Origin: DASZKW01 sp035552775
GTDB lineage: Bacteria > Actinomycetota > Acidimicrobiia > Acidimicrobiales > Palsa-688
Reading direction: 5' to 3'
DNA length: 64,000 nt
Assembly: GCA_035552775.1 (NCBI GenBank)
Contig: DASZKW010000036.1
Coordinates: 74,979 to 138,978, forward strand
The translations under genes were made by a program, and so were the position numbers. Positions 26,919 through 35,816 of this stretch are shown piece by piece. Numbering within the stretch: position 1 is the stretch's first letter; each line of letters starts with the position of its first letter. Under the pieces are notes generated by a model, which was not told the origin of the DNA, made no database searches, and was given only the letters and a program-made list of their open reading frames with translations.

Positions 26919-28228
26919 GGCCCGATCACCCGGATGAGCCCGCCGATGCGGTGGACCACGTCGAGTTGGCGCAACTCGTGCAGGCACGCCTGCACGTTGC
27001 GCTCGAATGAGGGATGGGTCACGAACACGAGGCGCGCGCCGTCGCCGTCGGCGTCGCCCGAGGCCTCCTGCTCCATGGAACGCACCGACACCTGGTGCCG
27101 GCCGAGGACGCCGGACACGGCGTGAAGCACGCCGGGGCGATCGGCGACCTGGAGGCTCAGGTAGTACGCCGAGGTGAGGTCGTCGATGGGCCGGAGGATC
27201 GCCTGACGGAGGGCGACCGTGCGACCCGCTCCCCCGACGCTCAGATTGTGAGCGGCATCGAGGAGGTCGCCGAGCACGGCACTGGCGGTAGGCATGCCAC
27301 CTGCGCCGCGCCCCAGGAGCATGAGGTCACCAAGCGCCTCACCCTCGATGAATACCGCGTTGAACGAGTCACGCACCGACGCCAACGGGTGGTTGCCGGG
27401 AACCATCGCCGGGTGGACCCTCACGGCGACCGACGTGGTGCCGTCGACTTCGTCGGCGTCGACTATTGCCAGCAGTTTGATGGTGTAGCCGAGCCGGCGG
27501 GCGACGGCGATGTCTTCGGGGGTGACGGCGTCGATGCCTTCCCGATAGACGTCGCCTGCCACCACTCGCACGCCGAAGGCGACGTTGGCGAGGATTGCCG
27601 CCTTGGCGGCGGCGTCGAACCCTTCGACGTCAGCGGTCGGGTCCCGTTCCGCGTACCCGAGCCCCTGGGCCTCGGCCAGGGCGTCATGGTAGGAAGCTGA
27701 CGCCTCGGTCATGCGGGTGAGGATGAAGTTGGTGGTGCCGTTGACGATGCCCATGACCCGCCTGATGCGCTCACCCGCCAGCGACTCGCGCAGAGGACGG
27801 ATGAGCGGGATACCGCCGGCGACCGACGCCTCGAAGAGGAGGTCGACGCCAGCGTTCGCCGCCGCCTCGAACAGCTCGGACCCGCAGTTGGCGAGCAGCT
27901 CCTTGTTCGCCGTGACCACAGGCTTGCCCGACTTGAGGGCATCGAGGACGAGGCTGCGGGCCGGTTCTATCCCACCGATCACCTCGACTATGAGGTCGAT
28001 GTCGGGCTCGGAGACGACGGCGCGCGCGTCGGTCGTGAGAACACCGGCTGGGAGGTCCACCTCGCGTTCGCGAGCCAGGCTGCGCACTGCCACAGCGGCC
28101 AGCTCCAACTCGAGGCCGGTGCGGGCGAAAATCCGGCCGGCGTCGGTCGCCAACAGGCGCGCCAAGGCGCTACCGACGTGGCCGCACCCGAGGAGCCCTA
28201 CGCGAAACGGCGGGCGCGGCATGGACAA
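26915..28228 (-). CDS. hom: Homoserine dehydrogenase
   Basis: A 437-residue NAD(P)-dependent enzyme of the aspartate pathway. N-terminal Rossmann motif VGLLGCGHVGSALARLL, substrate region KPVVTANKELLANCG, and GIVNGTTNFILTRMTE (family signature) are present. The C-terminal about 80 residues form an ACT domain (YYLSLQVADRPGVLHAVSGVLGRHQVSV), the usual site of threonine feedback in actinobacteria. It is upstream of and coupled to thrC by a four-base overlap. Confidence 0.97.
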   Translation of the reverse strand: MSMPRPPFRVGLLGCGHVGSALARLLATDAGRIFARTGLELELAAVAVRSLAREREVDLPAGVLTTDARAVVSEPDIDLIVEVIGGIEPARSLVLDALKSGKPVVTANKELLANCGSELFEAAANAGVDLLFEASVAGGIPLIRPLRESLAGERIRRVMGIVNGTTNFILTRMTEASASYHDALAEAQGLGYAERDPTADVEGFDAAAKAAILANVAFGVRVVAGDVYREGIDAVTPEDIAVARRLGYTIKLLAIVDADEVDGTTSVAVRVHPAMVPGNHPLASVRDSFNAVFIEGEALGDLMLLGRGAGGMPTASAVLGDLLDAAHNLSVGGAGRTVALRQAILRPIDDLTSAYYLSLQVADRPGVLHAVSGVLGRHQVSVRSMEQEASGDADGDGARLVFVTHPSFERNVQACLHELRQLDVVHRIGGLIRVIGP

Positions 28229-28300
28229 GAGGCTAGTAGCCGGTCCCCGGGCGCCCCCCGCGCCGGCCGCCGCTCACCGGCCGCCGCACCCGGCCGGCGA

Positions 28301-29626
28301 TCACCGGTCGAGGACCAGGAGATCTGCGTAGGTCTCCCGCCGCACCACCACCCGCCACCCGCCGTCCCGGGCGAACACGATCGGCGGCCTGGGCACCTTG
28401 TTGTAGGTCGAAGCCATCGAGTGGCCGTACGCGCCGGTCACGGGGGTGGCGAGAACGTCGTTGACGGCGAGGTCGGCGGGGAGGTGGGCGTTGCGAACTA
28501 TCACGTCGCCCGACTCGCAGTGCTTGCCGACCACGTCAGCGACGAGGGGGCGGCCGGCCCCGACATCCCTTGGCAAGAAGGCCTCGTACCCGCTCCCGTA
28601 GAGCACCGGGCGCGGGTTGTCGCTCATCCCGCCATCGACGCTCACGTAGGTGCGCAGCCCCGCGATCCGCTTGATGGTGCCCACCGTGTAGCAGGTGACC
28701 GCCGCCGCGGCCACTATGGCGCGACCGGGCTCGGCGGTGATGCGCACGGCGGGATCGATACCCGCCGAGCGGCAGGCGGCGCGCAGCGTCGAGGCCCAGT
28801 CGCTCATCGACGGGCTCTCCTCCCCGTCGACGTAGGCCACGCCGAGGCCCCCGCCGACGCATAGCTCGTCGAGCCCGAGACCCTCGAAGAACGGTGCCAC
28901 CACGTCGATGGCCCGGGCGAAGGACCCCAGGGCGAAGACCTGGGAGCCGATGTGGAGGTGGATGCCGACCAGGCGGGCAGGGCTGTCGGGGCGCGACAGC
29001 CTGGCGACGGCTTCGGCGGCGGCGCCGGTGGACATACCGAATCCGAACTTCGAGTCGTCCTGGCCGGTCCTGACGAACTCGTGGGTGTGGGCTTCCACGC
29101 CGGGAGTGACCCGTAACAGGACGGTGGGCACCACCCCGAGAGCCGGCGCTATGCGCTCGATCCGGTCGATCTCGTCGAAGGAGTCCACCACCACGCGCCC
29201 CACGCCGGCGCGCAGGCCGGCTACCAGCTCGGCGTCGGACTTGTTGTTGCCGTGCAGCACCAGCCGCCCCGGTGGCATGCCGCCGGCGAGGGCAACGTGA
29301 AGCTCGCCACCGGTCGACACGTCCATCGCCATACCCTCGTCGGCGACCAGCCGGGCCATCTCCCGGCACAAGAAGGCCTTGGATGCGTAGGCGACGCCGT
29401 CGCCCCAAGCCTCGCGTGCCTGGCGGCAGCGCCGGCGAAGGTGCTCCTCGTCGTAGACGAAAACCGGGGTCCCCACCTCGGCGCACAGGTCGACCAGGTC
29501 GACACCTGCGATGGCCAAGCGGCCGTGGCGTACCTCGGCGCCGTCAGGCAGCAGGGCGGCCGGCAAGGGCGCGCTGCGGTCGAAGCCCACGGCGGTGGGA
29601 TCGGCTGGCGCCGGGTCGGGCAACAC
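28301..29626 (-). CDS. lysA: Diaminopimelate decarboxylase
   Basis: A 441-residue fold-III PLP decarboxylase for the last step of lysine synthesis. VAYASKAFLCREMARLV holds the PLP lysine, LHLHIGSQVF is a conserved strand-loop, and VVGKHCESGDVI contains the catalytic Cys of the neighbouring subunit. It lies six bases after the stand-alone response regulator and 72 bases before hom, so all four genes may share a transcript. Confidence 0.96.
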   Translation of the reverse strand: MLPDPAPADPTAVGFDRSAPLPAALLPDGAEVRHGRLAIAGVDLVDLCAEVGTPVFVYDEEHLRRRCRQAREAWGDGVAYASKAFLCREMARLVADEGMAMDVSTGGELHVALAGGMPPGRLVLHGNNKSDAELVAGLRAGVGRVVVDSFDEIDRIERIAPALGVVPTVLLRVTPGVEAHTHEFVRTGQDDSKFGFGMSTGAAAEAVARLSRPDSPARLVGIHLHIGSQVFALGSFARAIDVVAPFFEGLGLDELCVGGGLGVAYVDGEESPSMSDWASTLRAACRSAGIDPAVRITAEPGRAIVAAAAVTCYTVGTIKRIAGLRTYVSVDGGMSDNPRPVLYGSGYEAFLPRDVGAGRPLVADVVGKHCESGDVIVRNAHLPADLAVNDVLATPVTGAYGHSMASTYNKVPRPPIVFARDGGWRVVVRRETYADLLVLDR

Positions 29627-29632
29627 CAGCGG

Positions 29633-30019
29633 TCAGGCGAGGGGATCGCTACGGCGCGCCACCAGGTCGGCCACCCGGTCGAGCAGGTCAAGGGGGTCGA
29701 ACGGCTTGGTGACGTACTCGTCGGCCAGGTCCTTGCCGGCGACGATGTCCGACGCCTGGGCCTTCGCCGACAGCAGAACGATGGGAAGGGTCCGGGTGGC
29801 GGGATCGGCTCGCAGGCGCCTCGCCACCTCCAGCCCGTCGGTACCAGGCATCATCACGTCCAGGACGACGGCATCGGGATGCTCGTCGCGCGCCCGGCGG
29901 ACCGCCTGTTCGCCGTCGGTCGCGGTGAGGACCCGGTACCCCTCCATTTCGAAATTCACCTGAAGGAGCTTGACGATCACAGGGTCGTCGTCGACCACCA
30001 GAACGGTACCGTCGGTCAC
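29633..30019 (-). CDS. Stand-alone response regulator receiver protein
   Basis: A 128-residue CheY-like receiver with no output domain. The acidic pocket (VLVVDDDP), phospho-acceptor Asp (AVVLDVMMPGTDGLEVA), switch Ser (IVLLSAKAQ) and Lys (YVTKPFDP) are all intact. The GTG at 30019 (VTDGTVLVVDDD) is the likely start; the longer frame runs antisense through the tRNA gene. No histidine kinase is adjacent. Its place just ahead of lysA, where actinobacteria usually have argS, is unusual; it might be a genuine regulator or simply a neighbour. Confidence 0.85.
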   Translation of the reverse strand: MTDGTVLVVDDDPVIVKLLQVNFEMEGYRVLTATDGEQAVRRARDEHPDAVVLDVMMPGTDGLEVARRLRADPATRTLPIVLLSAKAQASDIVAGKDLADEYVTKPFDPLDLLDRVADLVARRSDPLA

Positions 30020-30076
30020 CCGCCCATCGTAGGCGCGGGGCGCCCATGGCCTATGCTTCGCCCCGCGCCAACACGC

Positions 30077-30148
30077 GCCCTCGTAGCTCAGGGGATAGAG
30101 CACCGGCCTCCGGAGCCGGGTGCGCAGGTTCGAATCCTGTCGAGGGCA
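30077..30148 (+). tRNA. tRNA-Arg (anticodon CCG)
   Basis: Cloverleaf visible by eye: acceptor GCCCTCG (30077-30083) pairs with CGAGGGC (30141-30147), D-arm TAGCTCAGGGGATAGAGC, anticodon stem CCGGC/GCCGG around loop CTCCGGA (anticodon CCG at 30110-30112), and T-arm CAGGTTCGAATCCTG. The discriminator is A30148. CCA is not encoded. It reads CGG codons, abundant in this GC-rich sequence. Confidence 0.95.
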
Positions 30149-30180
30149 CGCCACGCCAGCCACGCCGCGCGACCCGTTCG

Positions 30181-30966
30181 CTAGTTCTGATGACGCGCAC
30201 ACCACCAGGTGGTGCGCCCGCCCACGACGGCGCGGCTGAGCGGCGTGCCGTCCCGGGGGCAGATACCTCCGGCGTGACGCTCACCGGCCAGGTCGCCGGC
30301 GTGGGAGCCGCCCCGCTCGATCAGGTCCGCGAGCGTGGCGTGGAGGTGGTACGCCAGCCGGCGTAACTCGGGCCCGCGCAGGCTGCCCGCGGGGCGCAGG
30401 GGCGACAGGCCGGCTCGCCAGAGCACCTCGTCGGCGGCCAGGTTGCCCACGCCCGCGAGGCGCGCCTGGTCCATGAGACGAGCCTTCAGCGGCGCCGCAC
30501 TCGCCGCCAGGGCACGTCCCAGGGCCGCGGGACCCACGCCGAGGGCGTCGGGGCCCAGGCGGTCCTCGTCGGGATCGAGCTCGACGCCGCCCAGGCGGCG
30601 CGAGTCGCGCATCCGCAGGTCGCCGCCGTCGGCGAACGCGACGGTGAAACGGTCGTGGAGCGGGTCCTCGCGCTCCGTGGTGTACATCAACTTGTCGATG
30701 TTGACTCGCCCGTCGACCACCAGACGACCGCTCATGCCGAAGCGCAAGCCCAGCACCGCGCCGACGTCGGTGTCGAGGAGGAGTAATTTTCCCCGCCTCC
30801 TCGCCGCCACGAACGAGGTCCCCGTGAGAACGGCCGCCGCCGTCGCGCCCGACAGTCCCCGCTTGAGGTACCACAAGTCGTCGGCGCTCACCCCCACCAC
30901 CCGGCGGTGGAGGGCGTGGTGCTCGGCCAGCCGCCGGTAGGCCTCGACCTCTGCGAGCTCGGGCAT
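30181..30966 (-). CDS. Fpg/Nei-family DNA glycosylase-AP lyase
   Basis: A 261-residue base-excision glycosylase. Pro2 and Glu3 (MPELAEVEAYRRL) are the catalytic pair, with RRRGKLLLLD supplying the phosphate-contacting Lys, FGMSGRLVV a conserved beta turn, and LAGVGNLAADEVLWRAGLSP the H2TH motif. The C-terminal zinc finger is a Cys/His variant (HAGGICPRDG...WWCARHQN) rather than four Cys, so I avoid naming it mutM or nei. It lies seven bases downstream of the uracil glycosylase gene, making a two-gene repair unit for oxidised and deaminated bases. Confidence 0.85.
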   Translation of the reverse strand: MPELAEVEAYRRLAEHHALHRRVVGVSADDLWYLKRGLSGATAAAVLTGTSFVAARRRGKLLLLDTDVGAVLGLRFGMSGRLVVDGRVNIDKLMYTTEREDPLHDRFTVAFADGGDLRMRDSRRLGGVELDPDEDRLGPDALGVGPAALGRALAASAAPLKARLMDQARLAGVGNLAADEVLWRAGLSPLRPAGSLRGPELRRLAYHLHATLADLIERGGSHAGDLAGERHAGGICPRDGTPLSRAVVGGRTTWWCARHQN

Positions 30967-30972
30967 GGCCTC

Positions 30973-31725
30973 TCAGGTGCCGCGCTCGGGCCACCGCCGA
31001 GGTGCCAGCTGAGCGCCGGTCAGGGCCCGGGCCCGCACGAACACGGCGTCGAGCATGTCCTCGCTCAGGCGCCCGGTGAAGGTGTTCTGCTGGCTCGGAT
31101 GGTACGAGCAGACCACGGTGCGCCCCGCCGCCGCCGGCACCTCGACCAGGTGGCCGAAGCGGGGACGGGGCCTCACCCCGACGATGGCGGCCGTCGCTTC
31201 GTACGCGAAGGCGCCGAGGGCCACCACCACGCGCACGTCGCGCAGCGCTTCGAGCTCCCTGGCCAGGTACGGCAGGCAGGTGTCGCGCTCCTGTCTCGTC
31301 GGCCGGTTGGCCGGCGGGGCGCAGCGCACCGCGGCGGAGACGTACGCGCCCTGCAGGGCCAACCCGTCGCCCGGGTGGCGGCTGGTCGCCTGGTTGGCGA
31401 AGCCGGTCCGGTGCAGGGAAGCGAACAGCCAGTCGCCCGAGCGATCCCCGGTGAAGACCCGGCCGGTCCGGTTGCCGCCGTGGGCGGCGGGAGCCAGACC
31501 GGCGACGAGCACCGTCGCCTGGGGATCACCGAACCCGGGCACCGGTCTGCCCCAGTACACCTCGTCGCGGTAGGCGGCCCGCCGTTGCCTGGCCACCTGT
31601 TCCCGCCACGCCACCAACCGCGGACAGGCGCGGCACCCGGAGATCTCGGTGGCCAGCGCCGCCAACTGCTCGGCACGCCGGTCCGGGCTGCCCCGTGAAC
31701 GGGTGGCGGAGTCCGGAGGCGACAT
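30973..31725 (-). CDS. Uracil-DNA glycosylase family 5 (UdgB-type)
   Basis: A 250-residue Fe-S uracil-DNA glycosylase. Motif 1 GLAPAAHGGNRTGRVFTGD and motif 2 SYHPSQQNTFTG match family 5, which removes uracil and some other deaminated bases. Cys residues at ISGCRACPR and AAVRCAPPAN...RDTCLPYL fit the four 4Fe-4S ligands. Upstream of the Fpg/Nei-like gene on the same strand and divergent from the histidine phosphatase, 45 bases apart. Confidence 0.9.
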   Translation of the reverse strand: MSPPDSATRSRGSPDRRAEQLAALATEISGCRACPRLVAWREQVARQRRAAYRDEVYWGRPVPGFGDPQATVLVAGLAPAAHGGNRTGRVFTGDRSGDWLFASLHRTGFANQATSRHPGDGLALQGAYVSAAVRCAPPANRPTRQERDTCLPYLARELEALRDVRVVVALGAFAYEATAAIVGVRPRPRFGHLVEVPAAAGRTVVCSYHPSQQNTFTGRLSEDMLDAVFVRARALTGAQLAPRRWPERGT

Positions 31726-31770
31726 GGCGTCACCGTAGGTTGCCCTTCTCCTCTAGCTTGACCAGGCAAC

Positions 31771-32523
31771 ATGACCGACGCATCACCTCCCCGGCGGCGC
31801 CGGGCTACCACCCCCGCCCCGACCCTGGTGCTGCTGGTGCGCCACGGCACCACGCCGACGACCGGCAAGGTGCTGCCGGGGCGGGCACGCGGACTCCATC
31901 TCGCCGACTCCGGCCGGGCCCAGGCGGACTCGGTGGCGTCGCGCATCGCGGGGTGGGCGAGCGCCGATCGGTCTGACGATCACGCCGGCGCCAAGCAGTC
32001 CGGCGCCAAGCGGTCCGCGGCCAGGCGATCAGGCGACAAAGGGCCTCGGGTCGCTGCCGTGTACGCCTCGCCGCTCGAGCGCGCCCGGGAGACGGCCGCA
32101 CCAATAGCCAAGGCCCTCGGCCTCGCAGTGACCGTCGAACGGGGCCTGCTCGAATGTGACTTCGGCACGTGGACGGGGGCTGGGCTGCGTGAGCTGGCCA
32201 AAGATCCCGCGTGGGTCACCGTGCAGCGCCACCCGAGCGGCTTCCGCTTCCCCGGCGGGGAGTCGTTTCCGGCGATGCAGGCTCGCATCGTCGACGCCAT
32301 CGGGGCCATATGCGCGCGCCACCGGGGCGAGGCGGTCGTGGCGGTGTCCCACGCCGATCCGATCAAGGCCGCAGTGGCCGACGCCATGGGCACGCCCCTC
32401 GACCTGTTCCAGCGCATAGTCATCTCGCCGTGCTCGCTGACCGCCATCAGCTACGCGCCGACGGGCCCGACCGTGCTCGCCGTCAACTCGACGGCATCGC
32501 TCACGGAGGTGGGGTTGTCATGA
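31771..32523 (+). CDS. Histidine phosphatase family protein (MSMEG_4193-like)
   Basis: A 250-residue phosphatase with the RHG catalytic motif (VLLVRHGTTPTT), SPLERARETAAPIAKAL, LLECDFGTWTG and the second His in VVAVSHADPIKAAVA. It belongs to the phosphoglycerate-mutase-like family that in actinobacteria precedes DUF3090 and SCO1664-family genes. A roughly 20-residue Lys/Arg/Ala insert near residue 75 (GAKQSGAKRSAARRSGDK) is absent from relatives and looks repeat-derived. The stop overlaps the DUF3090 start as ATGA. The substrate is unknown. Confidence 0.85.
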   Translation: MTDASPPRRRRATTPAPTLVLLVRHGTTPTTGKVLPGRARGLHLADSGRAQADSVASRIAGWASADRSDDHAGAKQSGAKRSAARRSGDKGPRVAAVYASPLERARETAAPIAKALGLAVTVERGLLECDFGTWTGAGLRELAKDPAWVTVQRHPSGFRFPGGESFPAMQARIVDAIGAICARHRGEAVVAVSHADPIKAAVADAMGTPLDLFQRIVISPCSLTAISYAPTGPTVLAVNSTASLTEVGLS

Positions 32524-33035
32524 GCGCTTCGTTCGAGCTGCCGGCCGCCGACAGGTTCACCCTGGGCACCACAGGAGAGCCCGGGCAACGCACCTTCTAC
32601 CTCCAGGCCCGCCTCGGTGACCAGCTGGTCACCTTGAAGCTGGAGAAGCAGCAGGTCGCGGCGCTCGCCCAACTGCTCAACCAGCTGCTCGAGGATCTCC
32701 CGACCGCGGGACCGCTGCCCACCGAGCTCGAGCTCGAGGAGCCAGCCCTGCCGGAGTGGGCGATCGGAGCCATCCAGCTCGCCTACGACGCCGGCAGCGA
32801 CAGGGTGGTGCTGCTGGTCGAGGAGGTCGAGACAGTCGATGAGAACGGCGACCCCCGCCCCGCAGGGGGCATGGCCCGCCTGGCGGTCAGCCGGGAGCAG
32901 GCCGCAGCCGCCGCCCTCCGAGGCGCCGACCTGGTCTCGTCCGGCCGGCCCCGATGCTCGCTGTGCGGCTTCCCTGTCGATGCCGACGGTCACTCCTGCC
33001 CGCGCACCAACGGGCACGGGCCGCCCAGCTTGTAG
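32520..33035 (+). CDS. DUF3090 family protein
   Basis: A 171-residue protein of the actinobacterial DUF3090 family. FTLGTTGEPGQRTFYLQAR and VTLKLEKQQVAALAQLL are the recognisable N-terminal part. The C-terminal CSLCGFPVDADGHSCPRTNGH is a small zinc-ribbon-like motif (CxxC...C). ATG at 32520 overlaps the phosphatase stop. Always found with the phosphatase and the SCO1664-like protein, so a joint function is likely but unknown. Confidence 0.9.
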   Translation: MSASFELPAADRFTLGTTGEPGQRTFYLQARLGDQLVTLKLEKQQVAALAQLLNQLLEDLPTAGPLPTELELEEPALPEWAIGAIQLAYDAGSDRVVLLVEEVETVDENGDPRPAGGMARLAVSREQAAAAALRGADLVSSGRPRCSLCGFPVDADGHSCPRTNGHGPPSL

Positions 33036-33039
33036 GGCC

Positions 33040-33774
33040 GTGCCCGTACCCGAGGCATCGTCGCCGCACGACGGTCCCCCCGACGCGCTCGAGGTGCTGC
33101 GCAGCGGCGAGATCGAGCTCCAGGGGCGGATGCCGTGGAGCAGCAACGCCACGTTCCTCGTCACCGTCGCCCTCGACGGGTGCCAGATGCCCGCCATCTA
33201 CAAACCCGAGCGCGGCGAGCGGCCCCTTTGGGACTTCCCGGGCGGGCTGTTCCGGCGGGAAGTGGCGGCCTACGAGCTCGCTGTCGCCCTCGGCTGGGAG
33301 ATGGTGCCCGAGACCGTCTTGCGCACCGACGCGCCGTTCGGCGTCGGATCGGTGCAACGCTTCGTCGACGCCGACTTCGAGCACCACTACTTCACCCTCC
33401 TGGAGGACCCCCGCCACCACCGGGCGCTGGCCCGCATGGGCGCTTTCGACGTGCTGGCCAACAATGCCGACCGCAAGGGTGGACACTGCCTCCTCGACGC
33501 CGAAGGCCGCATCTGGGGGATCGACCACGGGCTGTGCTTCCATCCCCAGATGAAGCTGCGCACCGTCATCTGGGATTTCGCCGGCACCCCGATCGCCGAC
33601 GACGTTCTCGCCGACGTGCGCCGCCTCGGGACACGCGGGTTCCCAGATTTGCTGAAGGGACAGCTCACCGCGGTCGAGATCGGCGCCCTCGAGGCGCGGA
33701 TCTCCGAGCTGCTACGCCGGCGCCGCCTCCCCCACCCCCAGAGCGACCACCCCTACCCCTGGCCGCTGGTGTGA
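33040..33774 (+). CDS. SCO1664 family protein (PI3/4-kinase-like fold)
   Basis: A 244-residue protein beginning at GTG 33040, four bases after DUF3090. PAIYKPERGERPLWDFPGG is the signature start of the family, RREVAAYELAVALGW follows, and ANNADRKGGHCLLDAEG plus GIDHGLCFH resemble the catalytic (D-x3-N-like) and metal (IDHG) loops of phosphatidylinositol-kinase-like folds. Third gene of the conserved trio. Substrate unknown; a small-molecule or protein kinase activity is a family-level hypothesis. Confidence 0.88.
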   Translation: MPVPEASSPHDGPPDALEVLRSGEIELQGRMPWSSNATFLVTVALDGCQMPAIYKPERGERPLWDFPGGLFRREVAAYELAVALGWEMVPETVLRTDAPFGVGSVQRFVDADFEHHYFTLLEDPRHHRALARMGAFDVLANNADRKGGHCLLDAEGRIWGIDHGLCFHPQMKLRTVIWDFAGTPIADDVLADVRRLGTRGFPDLLKGQLTAVEIGALEARISELLRRRRLPHPQSDHPYPWPLV

Positions 33775-33795
33775 GCGCGGTCCTGCCCTGGTGCC

Positions 33796-33840
33796 GTTGG
33801 CTATTGCGGCGTCGGCTATTGCGGCGTCGGCTATTGCGGC
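33796..33840. repeat. 15-bp tandem repeat after the SCO1664-like gene
   Basis: Three copies of G(T)(C/T)GGCTATTGCGGC, just downstream of the stop and before the end of convergent etfA. Intergenic and less GC-rich than the other repeats. No hairpin with a T-run is evident. Confidence 0.85.
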
Positions 33841-33845
33841 ACTGA

Positions 33846-34817
33846 CTAGGAACGGGCCTCGAGCGCCTCGATGAGCTTGGGCAGCACCTTGTGCACGTCA
33901 CCGACGACCCCGAGATCGGCGATCGACAGGATCGGGGCGTCCTGGTCCTTGTTGATGGCCACTATGTTCTTCGACCCCTTCATGCCGACCATGTGCTGGG
34001 TGGCACCGGAGATGCCGACGGCGATGTACACGGTGGGCTTGACGGTCTTGCCCGTCTGGCCGACCTGGTGGGAGTAGGGGACCCAGCCTGCGTCGACGAT
34101 GGCGCGCGACGCGCCGGCGGCGCCGTGGAGGAGCTTGGCCAGCCGCTCCACCAGGTCGAAGTTCTTCGCCTCGCCGAGGCCCCGGCCCCCCGAAACCACC
34201 ACCGCGGCCTCGTCGAGCCGGGGACCCTCCTGCTCCTCGACGTGGCGTTGGGTGACGGCCGCCGCGTTGGCGGAGCCGAGCTCGGGCACCTCGAGGCCGG
34301 CCGTCTCCGCGCGCCCACCACCCGACGCCTCGGCCGTGAACGACTTGGCCCGCACGACGTAGATCCCTGGGTCGCCGGCGTCCAAGCGGGCCGTGAGCAC
34401 CTCGTTGCCACCGAAAATGGCGTGCTCGGTGACCAGGCCGCCGGTGTCGGTGATCCCGACGACGTTGGTCAACACCGGCCGATCCAACTTGACCGACAGG
34501 CGGGCGGCGATGTCGCGGCCGTCGTAGGTCTGGGGTACGAGGACCGCCTTCGGACCCGAACCCGCCACCACCGCGGCGGCGATGGCCCCGGCCACCGCCG
34601 GGCCGGGCAGCAAGGCGCCGATGTCGCCGACGCCGTACAACGTGGTGGCGCCGTAGGAACCGACCTCACCGGCCAAGTCGGTGGGGTCTGCCCACGTGAC
34701 GGCCTCGACCGTGGTCGCCAGATCCCGGGCCTTGGTCAGCAGCTCCAGGGACAGGGAAGCCACTCCAGCTCCGCCCGGCGCCGGCTCGGCGACCACCCAG
34801 ATCTTGTCTAAGGGCAC
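33846..34817 (-). CDS. etfA: Electron transfer flavoprotein alpha subunit
   Basis: A 323-residue ETF alpha. The C-terminal FAD-binding part is diagnostic: VVVSGGRGLGEAKNFDLVERLAKLL, VDAGWVPYSHQVGQTGKTVKPTVYIAVGISGATQHMVGM (seen in pieces) and IVAINKDQDAPI. It accepts electrons from acyl-CoA and related dehydrogenases. GTG start shares one base with the etfB stop, so both subunits are coupled. Confidence 0.96.
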   Translation of the reverse strand: MPLDKIWVVAEPAPGGAGVASLSLELLTKARDLATTVEAVTWADPTDLAGEVGSYGATTLYGVGDIGALLPGPAVAGAIAAAVVAGSGPKAVLVPQTYDGRDIAARLSVKLDRPVLTNVVGITDTGGLVTEHAIFGGNEVLTARLDAGDPGIYVVRAKSFTAEASGGGRAETAGLEVPELGSANAAAVTQRHVEEQEGPRLDEAAVVVSGGRGLGEAKNFDLVERLAKLLHGAAGASRAIVDAGWVPYSHQVGQTGKTVKPTVYIAVGISGATQHMVGMKGSKNIVAINKDQDAPILSIADLGVVGDVHKVLPKLIEALEARS

Positions 34818-35596
34818 TAGATGACCCTCAGCTGCTCGAGGAACGCCACGATTCGCTGGTGGGCGTCACCCTCGTCGACGACAATCTCGCCGCTTTGACG
34901 CTCCTCCGCGGGCGTGACCGACAGGACCTGCTGGCGGGCACCGGCAGCACCGACCTCACCCGCCGACAGGCCCAAGTCGGCCACCGTGACCTCGTCCACC
35001 GGCTTGTTCTTGGCCGCCATGATGCCCTTGAAGGACGGGTAGCGCGGCTCGACGACGCCGGCGGTTACCGTCACCAGGGCGGGCAACGGGCACTCCACGT
35101 CGTCGGACCCGGCTTCGGTCTGGCGGTTCACGCGAACCGTCCCCCCCGACACCTCCACCCTCTTGGCGAAGCTGACCGAGGGCAGTCCCAGCACCTCGGC
35201 CACCTGCACCGGCACGGTCCCGGTGTAGCCGTCGGTGGACTCGGTGCCGGCGATCACCAGGTCTGGATCGGCTCGGCGGATCGCCGCCGCCAGCACCTTG
35301 GCGGTCGAAAGTGAATCCGAACCGGCGAGGGCGTCGTCGCTTACAAGTATCGCCTTTGCCGCGCCCATGGCCAGCGCCGTGCGCAGCCCGCTCTTCTCGC
35401 TGTGAGGTGCCATGGAGACAAGGGTCACGGCACCCTCGCCGGCTGCGTCGACCAACTGGAGAGCCATCTCCACGCCGTAGGAATCGGAGTCGTCGAGGAT
35501 GAGCTTGCCGTCACGGACCAGGGTTTGGGTGTCGGGCGAGAGCTTCCCCGGTTGGGCCGGGTCGGGGATCTGCTTGACGCAGACGACGACGTTCAT
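34817..35596 (-). CDS. etfB: Electron transfer flavoprotein beta subunit
   Basis: A 259-residue ETF beta. MNVVVCVKQIPDP at the N-terminus, MALQLVDAAGEGAVTLVSM, and the AMP-binding region VIAGTESTDGYTGTVPVQVAEVLGLP are typical. The recognition loop region LPALVTVTAGVVEPRYPS is also present. First gene of the etfBA pair, divergent from the anti-sigma-like gene with 220 bases between, where I see no further gene. Confidence 0.96.
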   Translation of the reverse strand: MNVVVCVKQIPDPAQPGKLSPDTQTLVRDGKLILDDSDSYGVEMALQLVDAAGEGAVTLVSMAPHSEKSGLRTALAMGAAKAILVSDDALAGSDSLSTAKVLAAAIRRADPDLVIAGTESTDGYTGTVPVQVAEVLGLPSVSFAKRVEVSGGTVRVNRQTEAGSDDVECPLPALVTVTAGVVEPRYPSFKGIMAAKNKPVDEVTVADLGLSAGEVGAAGARQQVLSVTPAEERQSGEIVVDEGDAHQRIVAFLEQLRVI

Positions 35597-35816
35597 GCCG
35601 TCGATTGTGACCCACCCCAGCTCCGCGGCACCACTCGGGCGCCATCAGCCGGCGGAGGTGGCTGCCGCCAGGGTGCCACCCCTCTGGTAGCGTGACCCCA
35701 ACCCGGCCGCATCGGTGCATGTGGCCGCAGCCACGTCCTCCGCGCCACGGGAGGCGACAAAGCAGGAGCGAGAGTACAGGTGGGCGGGCGTACCGACGGC
35801 AAGGGAGACTGATCAC

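Noticed and set aside
30020..30205. A longer N-terminus of the response regulator
   Set aside because: That stretch is the antisense of the tRNA-Arg gene; the receiver domain begins properly at GTG 30019.
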